A DNA stretch of 22,145 nt from Ruminococcus sp. UBA1780. Lineage in GTDB: Bacteria; Bacillota; Clostridia; Oscillospirales; Ruminococcaceae. The stretch lies in NCBI GenBank assembly GCA_002315235.1, contig DCGK01000126.1:1-22145 (forward strand), written 5' to 3'. Shown piece by piece: positions 8,822-16,892 of this stretch. The notes below the pieces were generated by a model. That model was not told the origin of the DNA and did not search any database. It saw only the letters and a program-made list of their open reading frames with translations. The position numbers and the translations under genes were made by a program. Each line of letters opens with the position of its first letter. The first letter of the stretch is position 1.

Positions 8822-8975
8822 TTGTATCAATCATTCCTTTCGATATTCTACTGTGCCGTCTGCATGTGATTTCCTGAGGCCCGCACATAGTAATCATCAG
8901 CGGCAGATACGCTGAAGAAATCTCTGCATTCAGGCTTACAGGAAGTATATTTTCCGTTAACCATTACACACTATA

Positions 8976-9004
8976 ATTTTAACATACGAATGAAAAAATG
9001 TAAA
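8976..9004 (-). promoter_or_regulatory. Promoter of GH9 paralogue 2
   Basis: On the minus strand, TTTACA (9004-8999), a 17-base spacer and TAAAAT (8981-8976). Transcription would start near 8969, giving a leader of about 148 bases. Apart from this promoter and the terminator at 9060-9096, I see nothing else in the 8822-9150 gap. Confidence 0.5.
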
Positions 9005-9059
9005 TTAATAATAATGCCAAATACAGCACAATCTTATGCATAATCAGTACATGGTTGTA

Positions 9060-9096
9060 TAAAAAAACAGACACAGCTTTTACAAAATGCCGTGTC
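9060..9096 (-). terminator. Intrinsic terminator of the ABC-exporter operon
   Basis: On the minus strand, GACACGGC (9096-9089) pairs with GCTGTGTC (9077-9070), 8 pairs with one G-U, followed by a TGTTTTTTT tract. It lies 55 bases past the stop of the DUF4340 gene. Confidence 0.82.
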
Positions 9097-9150
9097 CGTC
9101 TGAATTATGACGCATTTTCAGGAAACACTTCAGTTTCATAAAAATGCTTT

Positions 9151-10551
9151 TTATTTCATTTTTTCCATCAGTTCCTTATAATAAAGGAGCATGCCGTTTT
9201 CAATTACTTTCTTTGATACAGTTGATTCTGCATACTTTCCGTTTTCAACTATCTGAAGCTGCTCCGGATCATCCTTCATCGCGTAAAGCTCAACCACATA
9301 GTCATCGCCTTCCTTAAGCTTGTATGTGATTTTTACTGCAGGCTCTTTGCTGAGAGTATTAAAGTGGTCATCTTCACATATATTATCAAAGGAAAGTCCT
9401 GTTACAGCGTTAATAAGATTGTTGAAGGTCATAAGAATATCTTCGTCCTCACGGTTTACAGTTTTACCGTTCAGAGTATATGACGTCTCAAGACCATTTC
9501 CGACATTGTAGTTATACTCAATGTTTATTTCGGTACCGAGAACATTCATTCTGAATTCCTTTATGTTGTCAAAATCCTCATAATGCAGTCTCTTGTAGAG
9601 AATATCCTCTGTTTTTGTTCCGATAAAACCCAGTGAAGCTTTATCAAAAATATAAATCTGATCAATCGATTTGTCATACGCATATATATATTGCTGAGCT
9701 TCGTCATAGAAATTTCCGAAAATAACATTTGTGCTGAGTTTATCGCTGGAAATTTCTATCTGATATGAAGGAGTGTCAAATCCGAACTTTGAAAGATCAG
9801 TAAGGTCTTCATCAATAAATGTTACACACTGTGCTCTGATAATAAGCGAGGTTATGTTTGTTACAAGAGCTTCATTTACCTCACCCTGCGGGAATGGTGA
9901 AGCAAGTCTGAAAACACCGTTTTCATCTCTTGCAATATCATATATAACATTTCCGTGATCAACATACTTAAGTTTGTTTATATCTCCGGTTGATGATATA
10001 TTGAAAAGAAACTTTTCCTTCAGGTCAGATAATTCAGCACTTAATTTCTGGTAATCATCCTCAGATACTATATAAATAGTATCCCTGTCTTCATCCTTTG
10101 CATAGTATGCTGCATCTCCCGGAACCTTTGAACCGATATCAAGTGTTCTTACTGTTCCGTCCTTAAATGTAAAGCCAACCTTCATAGGTTTATCGAGACC
10201 ATAGTCTGAAAGTCTGTCCGGAAGCTCCTCTGTAAGAATTCTTGAAGCTGTGAGTTCACTCATGGCTGTTGCTGTTTCAACGATTCTGTCAGCACTCAGA
10301 TTAAAGGCTTCGCCTTTAATAAATTCCCATCCGGAATTTGTAAGCTTCATCATATAGTCACCGGAACTGTTTGTAACATTAAATCCGGTAATATCCATCG
10401 GATCGAAGCTGTAGACAACTTTCTTCTTTTCTTCCTCAACAGCCTTTCTGTGCTGTCCGTTTCTTGCTATCAGCACACCGGCATAAGCACCTATGGCAAT
10501 AATCGCTGCAATAACAAGTCCGATAAATATTCTTTTGTAACCCATTATCAT
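9151..10551 (-). CDS. DUF4340 domain protein of an ABC exporter operon
   Basis: A 466-residue protein with one N-terminal membrane segment (about 7-27) and a large extracytoplasmic part made of repeated beta-rich units. The segments SFDPMDITGFNVTNSSGDYMM, WEFIKGEAFNLSADRI and LSDYGLDKP match what is known of DUF4340 proteins, which are usually encoded next to GldG-like genes. The ATG overlaps the stop of the preceding gene by 4 bases (ATGA), with GGAGG 8 bases upstream, so translational coupling is likely. It is the last gene of the four-gene operon. The biochemical role of the family is unknown; a periplasmic-face accessory of the transporter is inference. Confidence 0.85.
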   Translation of the reverse strand: MIMGYKRIFIGLVIAAIIAIGAYAGVLIARNGQHRKAVEEEKKKVVYSFDPMDITGFNVTNSSGDYMMKLTNSGWEFIKGEAFNLSADRIVETATAMSELTASRILTEELPDRLSDYGLDKPMKVGFTFKDGTVRTLDIGSKVPGDAAYYAKDEDRDTIYIVSEDDYQKLSAELSDLKEKFLFNISSTGDINKLKYVDHGNVIYDIARDENGVFRLASPFPQGEVNEALVTNITSLIIRAQCVTFIDEDLTDLSKFGFDTPSYQIEISSDKLSTNVIFGNFYDEAQQYIYAYDKSIDQIYIFDKASLGFIGTKTEDILYKRLHYEDFDNIKEFRMNVLGTEINIEYNYNVGNGLETSYTLNGKTVNREDEDILMTFNNLINAVTGLSFDNICEDDHFNTLSKEPAVKITYKLKEGDDYVVELYAMKDDPEQLQIVENGKYAESTVSKKVIENGMLLYYKELMEKMK

Positions 10552-12038
10552 GCGTTGCGCCTCCTAGCCCATACAATCACACCTGAACCGGCAATAAGTA
10601 CAGGCAGAGCAATCATTAAAACAAGAATTATGTTTCCTGTTTTTCTGTCAGGAATTGTAATGTAGTCTGTAGCTGATACCCTTGTAGGGAAAAGTGAATC
10701 ACTGTTTACCTTGTCCATCCAGCTTATTGTTGAAAGAAACAGATAAGGTGCAAGTGATGCTGTACCGGTCTTGTCCATTATCTCAAGAATTGATTCATCT
10801 TCTATAAACTCGAATGAACCGGAAACGAAAAGCTTGCTTCCGTTTCTTGCACTGTCCTCAGCCTTTGCTGCGAGATAAAGGACACCGCCAGGTCCGTTCC
10901 TGTCTGTTCTGTTTCCTCCGTAAACATCACTGAGTGATGTACACTGCTGTGCTGCATTAAGCTCTTCGTTAAGAAAAGTCTGAACCAGTCTTTCCTGTGT
11001 AACTGTACTTTTCTCTTCATCATCTGCAAGACTGTAAAAACTTCTTGTCTCCGGCATGTAAAGTGTTGAACTTCCCTGCGCCTGAATAATAGGCTTGTTG
11101 AAATCAGTATCAACATACTGACAGAGAACAGCATACTTGTCATCACCAGCATATCTTTCGGAGCTTGTTTCAAATACTCTGTTATAGTCCATAGCGAGCT
11201 CGTATGTTGCAAGAACAGCATCAATATTGGTGAAATTGCCCTTTACAGCCTGAGGCGCAAGAAGCATGGTAAGATTTCCGCCGTCTCTGGTGTAATCAAT
11301 AATAATATCCTTTTCCTCAGCAGTAAGATCCCTGGCAGGAGCAGCCATTACTAATGTTACTGCATCTTCAGGAATCTTCTTTTCAAGTCCGATATTAAGT
11401 GTTTTAACATCGTAGTTCTGGCCTTCAAGTATATGAACAAGACTTTCACACTTGTCATTACTCTTCTCACCATGTCCTTCAGTAAAGTAAACTGTAGGTG
11501 TAATGCCGCTCTCAAGGTAGCCTATTGCACCGAGGATTGAATTTTCACCGTAAAATTCAACGCTTCCTGTTTCTGCATTTGTTGTAAAAAGTGATCTTAA
11601 TGAAATATCTCTCATTTTACCGTTACACTCGAGAAGAAGATCACCAGCTGCAAGATTCATAAGGTTTTCAGGATCCTTTTCGGTCACAAATCCCGGATTC
11701 TTTTCTATATTTATTTCCTTAAGGTTTATCTTGTCGAACTTTGCCATCTGACGAAGTGTTGTTACGTACATATCAGCAATCATGTACGCTTCCTCGCCAG
11801 GCTCTGAATCATCGTAGAAACGGTCGAGCTCATAAAGAACCGTAATATCAACCGGTTTTTCAAGTGAGGAAAGAGCCTGTTCAGCAGACTCACTGAGAGA
11901 GTATGCACCGAACGGTGTAACGTCAATGCTTTTGTCAAGCTTTGAGAAAATCAGGTTTACCGGAACTGCAACAGCAAGTACAACAGCGGCTGCCGCCCAG
12001 GCAACTGTATTTATTTTCATTCCTTTTTTCATAGTCAT
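10548..12038 (-). CDS. GldG-like auxiliary subunit of ABC exporter (ABC_transp_aux / DUF4350-like)
   Basis: A 496-residue protein with a membrane segment near each end (about 10-30 and 470-490) and a large extracytoplasmic domain between. The start VTPFGAYSLSESAEQALSSL, the central TPTVYFTEGHGE and VTLVMAAPARDLTAEEKDII, and the DGGNLTMLLAP segment are typical of GldG-type proteins, the auxiliary component of gliding-type ABC systems. The ATG at 12038 shares a base with the stop of the permease gene (TAATG). A second ATG two codons later (12032) is better spaced from the G-rich ribosome site and may be the true start. It partners the permease and ATPase encoded upstream. In Bacteroidetes GldA/F/G act in gliding; here the transported substrate is unknown. 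Confidence 0.87.
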   Translation of the reverse strand: MTMKKGMKINTVAWAAAAVVLAVAVPVNLIFSKLDKSIDVTPFGAYSLSESAEQALSSLEKPVDITVLYELDRFYDDSEPGEEAYMIADMYVTTLRQMAKFDKINLKEINIEKNPGFVTEKDPENLMNLAAGDLLLECNGKMRDISLRSLFTTNAETGSVEFYGENSILGAIGYLESGITPTVYFTEGHGEKSNDKCESLVHILEGQNYDVKTLNIGLEKKIPEDAVTLVMAAPARDLTAEEKDIIIDYTRDGGNLTMLLAPQAVKGNFTNIDAVLATYELAMDYNRVFETSSERYAGDDKYAVLCQYVDTDFNKPIIQAQGSSTLYMPETRSFYSLADDEEKSTVTQERLVQTFLNEELNAAQQCTSLSDVYGGNRTDRNGPGGVLYLAAKAEDSARNGSKLFVSGSFEFIEDESILEIMDKTGTASLAPYLFLSTISWMDKVNSDSLFPTRVSATDYITIPDRKTGNIILVLMIALPVLIAGSGVIVWARRRNA

Positions 12039-12769
12039 TACCCCCTGCTCCAGCGTCTTTTTTCAACTGAAATCATTGTCCAGCAGAGAAAAACAGCTAT
12101 GAATGTTACATAGAAAACAACGTCTGATACTCTGAACACTCCTGTCGCAAAGCCTTCAAATCTTGACTTCGGAGAAACTGCTGAAAGAAGTGATGAAAGA
12201 ACAGGCTTGCTTCTCATCCATTCGATGTCATTGAACTTATCCATAAACCAGAGGATAAGCATGGCAGCCTCACCGAAAATAGCAGCTATAATCTGATTTT
12301 CGGTAAAAGATGAAACGAGCATACCGACTGCAACACAGCCCATACCCCAGAGGAAAAATCCGAGATAGCCGCAGACAAGGCTTCCCCATCTTACCTCACC
12401 GTACACTGCTGTAATTATCGGATAAAGGAATGTAAGCGCCATAATCATGGCAAACACAACACCGATTGCAAGGAACTTGCCCATAACTATCTTGAAAACG
12501 TTAAGCGGGGTTGACATAAGAAGTACTTCCGTATTCATTCTGCGTTCCTCGGCAAAGGTCTTCATTGTAAGCATAGGCACAAGGAAGATGAAGTAGAAAA
12601 ACTGATTGTAGAAAATAGCTGCAAATGAAAACTGAAGATTGAGCTTTGTAAGTGAAGTAATCCACTGTATAAAGCTGAGCGAGTAAATAAGCACAAAGAG
12701 AGCACTTATTACGTAAGCCAGCGGAGAATAGAAGTACGACTGTACTTCCTTTTTAAATAATGAAAACAT
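12038..12769 (-). CDS. ABC-2 type permease, GldF-like
   Basis: An integral membrane protein of about 243 residues with around six hydrophobic segments. The N terminus MFSLFKKEVQSYFYSPLAYV is the standard opening of GldF-type permeases, and TMKTFAEERRMNTEVLLMSTPL is the conserved cytoplasmic loop of ABC-2 exporters. I chose ATG 12769 by family length; a TTG at 12778 lies closer to the AAAGGA site and is the alternative. It lies about 20 bases after the ATPase stop and overlaps the GldG-like gene by one base, so the subunits are translated from one message. Confidence 0.9.
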   Translation of the reverse strand: MFSLFKKEVQSYFYSPLAYVISALFVLIYSLSFIQWITSLTKLNLQFSFAAIFYNQFFYFIFLVPMLTMKTFAEERRMNTEVLLMSTPLNVFKIVMGKFLAIGVVFAMIMALTFLYPIITAVYGEVRWGSLVCGYLGFFLWGMGCVAVGMLVSSFTENQIIAAIFGEAAMLILWFMDKFNDIEWMRSKPVLSSLLSAVSPKSRFEGFATGVFRVSDVVFYVTFIAVFLCWTMISVEKRRWSRG

Positions 12770-12790
12770 ACTGTTCAAAAATCCTTTCTG

Positions 12791-13765
12791 TTAATCCTTG
12801 TCGCTGTTTTCTGAGGAAGCGAGACCGGAGTATGATTTTCCTCGTGTTACACTTGCGAATACTTCTTCAAGTGACATGGAAATCTTTTTGATTTCAACAA
12901 TTGAGAAGTCATTTTCAATCATTTTTGAAACGAGAGTCTTTCTGACATCCTCACTTTCAAGTTCGAGCTTGAATTCGCTTGTGTTTTCATCGACGAAGCT
13001 GATATCCATGATATTTTTTATGCCGTCAGTTTCCTTAAGAAGCTTTTCGACATCAGCACATACGCCTTCGATACGAAGAACATAAACGATACCGTCGGAT
13101 GATGTACCGGTAAGGTTATCCTTGGTATCAACAGCCTTAATCTCCCCCTTGTCGATGATAACGATACGGTCACAGACCGCACTTACTTCTCCGAGAATAT
13201 GTGAGCTGAAGATAATTGTATGATCCTTCCGGAGCATGTTTATAAGATTTCTTACCTCCATGGTCTGGTTAGGGTCAAGGCCAACCGTAGGCTCGTCAAG
13301 AATGAGAACCTGAGGATCCCCGATAAGAGCCTGTGCAAATCCGACACGCTGTCTGTAACCTTTGGAAAGATTCTTGATAACGCGGTTCTTCATATCAGTA
13401 ATCTTTAGTCTGGAAAGAGCTCTTGCAACCTGATGCTCGCGGTCCGCCTTCGGAACTTCCTTGATACCGGCAACGAATCTGAGATATTCGATTACCTTCA
13501 TATCGAGATAGAGCGGTGGAAGCTCAGGAAGATAGCCTATCTTCTTCTTGACCTCCCTCGGATTGTCATTCATGCTCATTCCGTCAATGAGAATCTCGCC
13601 TGAAGTAGGAGGGAGATAACCTACAATCATGTTCATTGTAGTTGACTTTCCGGCACCGTTAGGGCCGAGAAATCCGAGAACCTCATTTTTGTTTGCAGTA
13701 AAGCTGATGCCTTTTACTGCTTCAATCTGACCGTAGTTCTTGGTCAGGTTTTTGATTTCGATCAT
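12791..13765 (-). CDS. ABC transporter ATP-binding protein, GldA-like
   Basis: A 324-residue ATPase that would drive the permease encoded next. Walker A is GPNGAGKST (34-42), the signature is LSKGYRQR (133-140), Walker B is VLILDEP (153-159, catalytic Glu158), and the switch His is in FSSHIL. The IGYLPELPPLYLDM segment after Walker A is typical of the GldA/CcmA-like exporter ATPases. The C-terminal extension of about 100 residues, which contains a VEIKKISMSLEEVFASVTRG end, is also usual for this group. It is the first gene of the operon; the ribosome site before the ATG is weak. The upstream region on the minus strand has several TATA-rich -10-like sites (for example TATAAT at 13869-13864) but no good -35. 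Confidence 0.93.
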   Translation of the reverse strand: MIEIKNLTKNYGQIEAVKGISFTANKNEVLGFLGPNGAGKSTTMNMIVGYLPPTSGEILIDGMSMNDNPREVKKKIGYLPELPPLYLDMKVIEYLRFVAGIKEVPKADREHQVARALSRLKITDMKNRVIKNLSKGYRQRVGFAQALIGDPQVLILDEPTVGLDPNQTMEVRNLINMLRKDHTIIFSSHILGEVSAVCDRIVIIDKGEIKAVDTKDNLTGTSSDGIVYVLRIEGVCADVEKLLKETDGIKNIMDISFVDENTSEFKLELESEDVRKTLVSKMIENDFSIVEIKKISMSLEEVFASVTRGKSYSGLASSENSDKD

Positions 13766-14142
13766 GTTTAAATGCTCACGCCTTTCTATCAGATAAATGT
13801 ATCTGTATTATCATATAAAAACCATAAAGGCACTGTGGTCTGAAATCCGCAGTACATTTCTATATTATACTATATAATTGTGTATAATATGTGTACAAAC
13901 AGAGTTTTGCCGTGAAAAAATTATTTAAAAACAACAAATGAATTTTCCGTTTCTGTGCAGGTATTCCGGACGCATTTACAAACAAATAAACGGATTAAAA
14001 TCCACTAATGCGCAGAATGCTTTAATCGAAAGATTATTTTTGACATATCCGACAAAAATATATTCCACATCGTTGAATTTAAAATACAATATTATACTTA
14101 GTAGATAAAATAAAATTTTAAAGTTTGTACATTTATCGGGGG
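13766..14142. other. AT-rich divergent intergenic region between ABC operon and GH48
   Basis: No coding potential is visible. The region separates the leftward ABC operon from the rightward GH48 gene and must hold the operon promoter, probably around 13860-13900 where TATA-like boxes cluster. A TTGACA at 14040-14045 has no -10 at usual spacing. The motif TTTGTAC occurs on the minus strand near 13893 and on the plus strand near 14124. I cannot assign an operator. Confidence 0.4.
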
Positions 14143-14171
14143 TTGACAAACAAAAATTTGTGTATTACAAT
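14143..14171 (+). promoter_or_regulatory. Consensus sigma-A promoter of the GH48 gene
   Basis: TTGACA (14143-14148), a spacer of exactly 17 bases and TACAAT (14166-14171), the strongest promoter match in the window. Transcription would start near 14178, leaving a leader of about 100 bases. This fits high expression of the key exo-cellulase. Confidence 0.85.
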
Positions 14172-14180
14172 AATACTATA

Positions 14181-14230
14181 AAGGATTATGATAAGTACGT
14201 GTATATTTTTACACGTTTTCACCAATCCTT
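14181..14230 (+). promoter_or_regulatory. Stem-loop in the GH48 leader RNA
   Basis: Just after the predicted start of transcription, AAGGATT (14181-14187) can pair with AATCCTT (14224-14230), and inside it ACGTGTA (14197-14203) pairs perfectly with TACACGT (14210-14216) around a 6-base loop. There is no T-tract, so it is not a terminator. A 5' stabilising hairpin or a regulatory fold are both possible. Confidence 0.5.
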
Positions 14231-14280
14231 GAAGTACGCATTATTTTATAATAATTCAAAATTTTTTTGAGAGGAGAATT

Positions 14281-16827
14281 ATGAAAATGGTTCTTAAGAA
14301 GACAAAAAAAGCAGTTGCTTTCGCGCTTTCACTTTCAATGCTCGCAGCAGTAGCTTCACCGCTCACAGCTTCAGCTAAGGTAAACGGCAAAGAAGGCAGA
14401 ACACTCCCTGAAAAGTTCGGTGATGACACATATAAGAATATGTTCGATTCACTCTACGATGATGTTGTAACAAACGGTACAAAGAACGGCTACCTTTCAA
14501 AGGAAGGCATTCCTTACCATGCAGTTGAAACACTTATCGTTGAAGCTCCTGACTACGGTCACGAAACAACTTCAGAAGCTATGTCATACCTCGTATGGAT
14601 TGCTGCTATGAAGGATAACCTTTCCAAGAAGTCAGGCGAGCTCGCCAAGGCATGGAAAACAATGGAAACAATGATTCCTACAGTTCAGACAGGCTTCATG
14701 GCTGCTGCAGCTCCGTCAGCTACATACTCTGACGAATGGGAACAGCCTGAAAAGTATCCTACAGACATGCTCACAGGCAACAACGGTCTCAATCCGATCC
14801 ACAAGAACTTTATAAGCGCATACGGTTCAGACAAGGGTCTCTACCTCATGCACTGGCTCGCTGACGTTGATGACTGGTATGGTTTCGGCGGCGGCAGCGG
14901 CGGATTCACATTCATCAACACATTCCAGCGTGGTGAAGAAGAATCATGCTTTGAAACAGTTCCTCAGGGATGTATTGAAAAGCTTGAATACGGTATGAAG
15001 GGCACAAGAGGTATCAAGGGTATCTTCACAACAGAAGACAAGGTTGCAGAACAGTGGTCATACACAAATGCTCCTGACGCTGAAGGCCGTGCTATCCAGG
15101 GTGTTTACTGGGCTAGCAGATGGGGTGTAGGCGATTCTTCAGTTGAAGCTCTTGCCGGTAAGATGAACGACGAACTCCGTAACGACATGTTCGACAAGTA
15201 CTACAAGAAGATTGACGAAAAGACAACAAAGACAGATACATCAGCTGGTTACGACGGTGCGCACTACCTCATGGCATGGTACACATCATGGGGCGGAGCT
15301 ATCGACGGTATGTGGACATGGCAGATCGGCTGCTCACACTGCCACCAGTTCTATCAGAACGCTCTTCAGGCTTATGCTGCTAATGACACAAAGCACGCAG
15401 CTATCAGCGGCAACATGAAGTCAGAAGGTGCTGCAAAGGACTGGAAGCAGTCATTTGACAGACAGATGGAATTCTATGAATGGCTCCAGTCAAAGGAAGG
15501 TCCATTCGCTGGCGGTGCTACAAACAGCTGGAAGGGCAGATACGAAACATATCCTTCAGGCATTTCAACATTCTACGGAATGGCTTACGTTCCACATCCT
15601 GTATATGCTGACCCTGGTTCAAACGGCTGGATCGGTAACCAGGTATGGTCAACACAGCGTATTGCTGAACTTTACTATGCTGCCAAGGAAGACGGAGATA
15701 CAAAGACAGCTGAAAGATGTAAAGCAATGCTCGACAAGTGGGTTGGCTGGTTCGAAGAAAACATGAAGTGGAACAAGGCTGACGAAGACGGCAACCAGGT
15801 TCCTTTCCAGATGCCTTCAACACTCGTATGGGGCGACAACGCTCAGCCTGATACATGGGCTGGCAGCAAGCCTGCAAACAACAACCTCACATTCACAATC
15901 GGCGGATACGGCTACTCAGACGTTGGATGCTTAAGCTCACTCTCAAACACACTTCTCTGGTATGCTGCAGCTGAAGGCGTTGAATACGGCACAGACAAGG
16001 GCGGCGAAAAGGCTATCCTCGCATTCAACATCGCTCAGACACTTATCGACGCTATGTGGGATATGTACCGTGATGACATCGGTGTATCACACCCAGAAGA
16101 AAACGGCTCACTCAAGAGAGTATTTGAACAGAAGGTTCATATTCCTGACGGTTACAAGGGCACAATGCCTGACGGTTCACCACTTGAACCAGGCGCTACA
16201 TTCATCAGCATCAGAAAGACTTATGAAGATGACGCTACATTCAAGGAACTCAAGGCTTACTACGATACAAACAAGAAGACAGAAGGTTTCGAACTTAACT
16301 ACCACAGATTCTGGCACATCGGTGACTACCTCATGGCTGCCGGAACAATGGCTACACTCTTCCCTGATGCAACACCTAGAAAGGGTTACAGCATGGATGC
16401 AGAAATCCCTGTTCCATCAGGCGACAAGGCTGGTACAGTAGCTCCTGCAGGTTCTCCAGTAAATGATCCTACAGAAGCTCCTGCTGATCCTACTAAGACT
16501 CCGGATGATCCTACTAAGGCTCCTGTTGATCCTACTAAGACACCAGATGACCCTACTAAGGCTCCTGTTGATCCTACTAAGACACCAGATGATCCAACTA
16601 AGGCTCCTTCCGGCAAGACACTTCTCGGTGACGTAGACCTTAACGGCAACGTTGATATCACAGATATTTCTGTTCTTTCACTTGCTATCCTTGACAAGAA
16701 GCTCCCTACAGGTCAGGCATTCACAAATGCTGACGTAGACGCTGACAAGGAAGTTGGTCTTACAGACCTTGCTTCACTCAAGCAGTACGTTTCAAAGGTT
16801 ATTACAAAGTTCCCGGCTGAACAGTAA
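14281..16827 (+). CDS. cel48A: GH48 cellobiohydrolase (reducing-end exo-cellulase) with C-terminal dockerin
   Basis: An 848-residue exported processive cellulase that releases cellobiose from chain ends; GH48 is usually the most abundant enzyme of cellulosomes. The ATG follows GAGAGGAG at good spacing. Signal peptide about 1-32, GH48 domain about 36-690, a Pro/Thr/Asp-rich linker about 715-778 with three 14-residue repeats, and a dockerin about 780-848. EAPDYGHETTSEAMSY holds the expected acid Glu99, and YTNAPDAEGRAIQ holds Asp266 at the position proposed as base in clostridial Cel48 enzymes. Both are assigned from memory of those proteins. Codon choice is strongly biased (threonine almost always ACA; mainly AAG, TTC, CAG), more so than in neighbouring envelope genes, as expected for a highly expressed gene. 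The dockerin differs by about four residues from that of GH9 paralogue 1. It is monocistronic, with its own promoter and terminator. Confidence 0.97.
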   Translation: MKMVLKKTKKAVAFALSLSMLAAVASPLTASAKVNGKEGRTLPEKFGDDTYKNMFDSLYDDVVTNGTKNGYLSKEGIPYHAVETLIVEAPDYGHETTSEAMSYLVWIAAMKDNLSKKSGELAKAWKTMETMIPTVQTGFMAAAAPSATYSDEWEQPEKYPTDMLTGNNGLNPIHKNFISAYGSDKGLYLMHWLADVDDWYGFGGGSGGFTFINTFQRGEEESCFETVPQGCIEKLEYGMKGTRGIKGIFTTEDKVAEQWSYTNAPDAEGRAIQGVYWASRWGVGDSSVEALAGKMNDELRNDMFDKYYKKIDEKTTKTDTSAGYDGAHYLMAWYTSWGGAIDGMWTWQIGCSHCHQFYQNALQAYAANDTKHAAISGNMKSEGAAKDWKQSFDRQMEFYEWLQSKEGPFAGGATNSWKGRYETYPSGISTFYGMAYVPHPVYADPGSNGWIGNQVWSTQRIAELYYAAKEDGDTKTAERCKAMLDKWVGWFEENMKWNKADEDGNQVPFQMPSTLVWGDNAQPDTWAGSKPANNNLTFTIGGYGYSDVGCLSSLSNTLLWYAAAEGVEYGTDKGGEKAILAFNIAQTLIDAMWDMYRDDIGVSHPEENGSLKRVFEQKVHIPDGYKGTMPDGSPLEPGATFISIRKTYEDDATFKELKAYYDTNKKTEGFELNYHRFWHIGDYLMAAGTMATLFPDATPRKGYSMDAEIPVPSGDKAGTVAPAGSPVNDPTEAPADPTKTPDDPTKAPVDPTKTPDDPTKAPVDPTKTPDDPTKAPSGKTLLGDVDLNGNVDITDISVLSLAILDKKLPTGQAFTNADVDADKEVGLTDLASLKQYVSKVITKFPAEQ
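16486..16608 (+). repeat. 42-bp tandem repeat in the GH48 linker (about 2.9 copies)
   Basis: Units begin at 16486, 16528 and 16570, each encoding DPTKTPDDPTKAPV; the last lacks the final Val codon. The copies differ only by a few silent changes. The array spaces the catalytic domain from the dockerin, and its near-identity makes copy-number variation by slippage likely. Confidence 0.9.
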
Positions 16828-16859
16828 TTTCACTGAAACTGATTACTATTAACTAACAT

Positions 16860-16892
16860 AACGCTGTATCTGATTTTTTCAGATACAGCGTT
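16860..16892 (+). terminator. Intrinsic terminator of the GH48 gene
   Basis: A perfect 14-bp stem: AACGCTGTATCTGA (16860-16873), loop TTTTT, TCAGATACAGCGTT (16879-16892), followed by a T-rich stretch. It lies 32 bases after the stop codon. Confidence 0.9.

Noticed and set aside
13888..14133. TTTGTAC as a shared operator of the cellulase genes
   Set aside because: It occurs near GH48, the ABC operon and at about 6262, but it is short and AT-rich, its placement relative to promoters differs, and chance occurrence is likely.
15428..16441. Long frames in other phases within the GH48 gene, on both strands
   Set aside because: The strongly biased codon use of GH48 suppresses stops in other frames; the products are compositionally odd and resemble no family.
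16386..16697. Antisense reading frame with Val-Gly-Ser repeats opposite the GH48 linker and dockerin
   Set aside because: It is the reverse reading of the 42-bp repeat and the conserved dockerin DNA; no ribosome site or promoter, and a similar shadow frame lies opposite the GH9 dockerin at 3672-3977.
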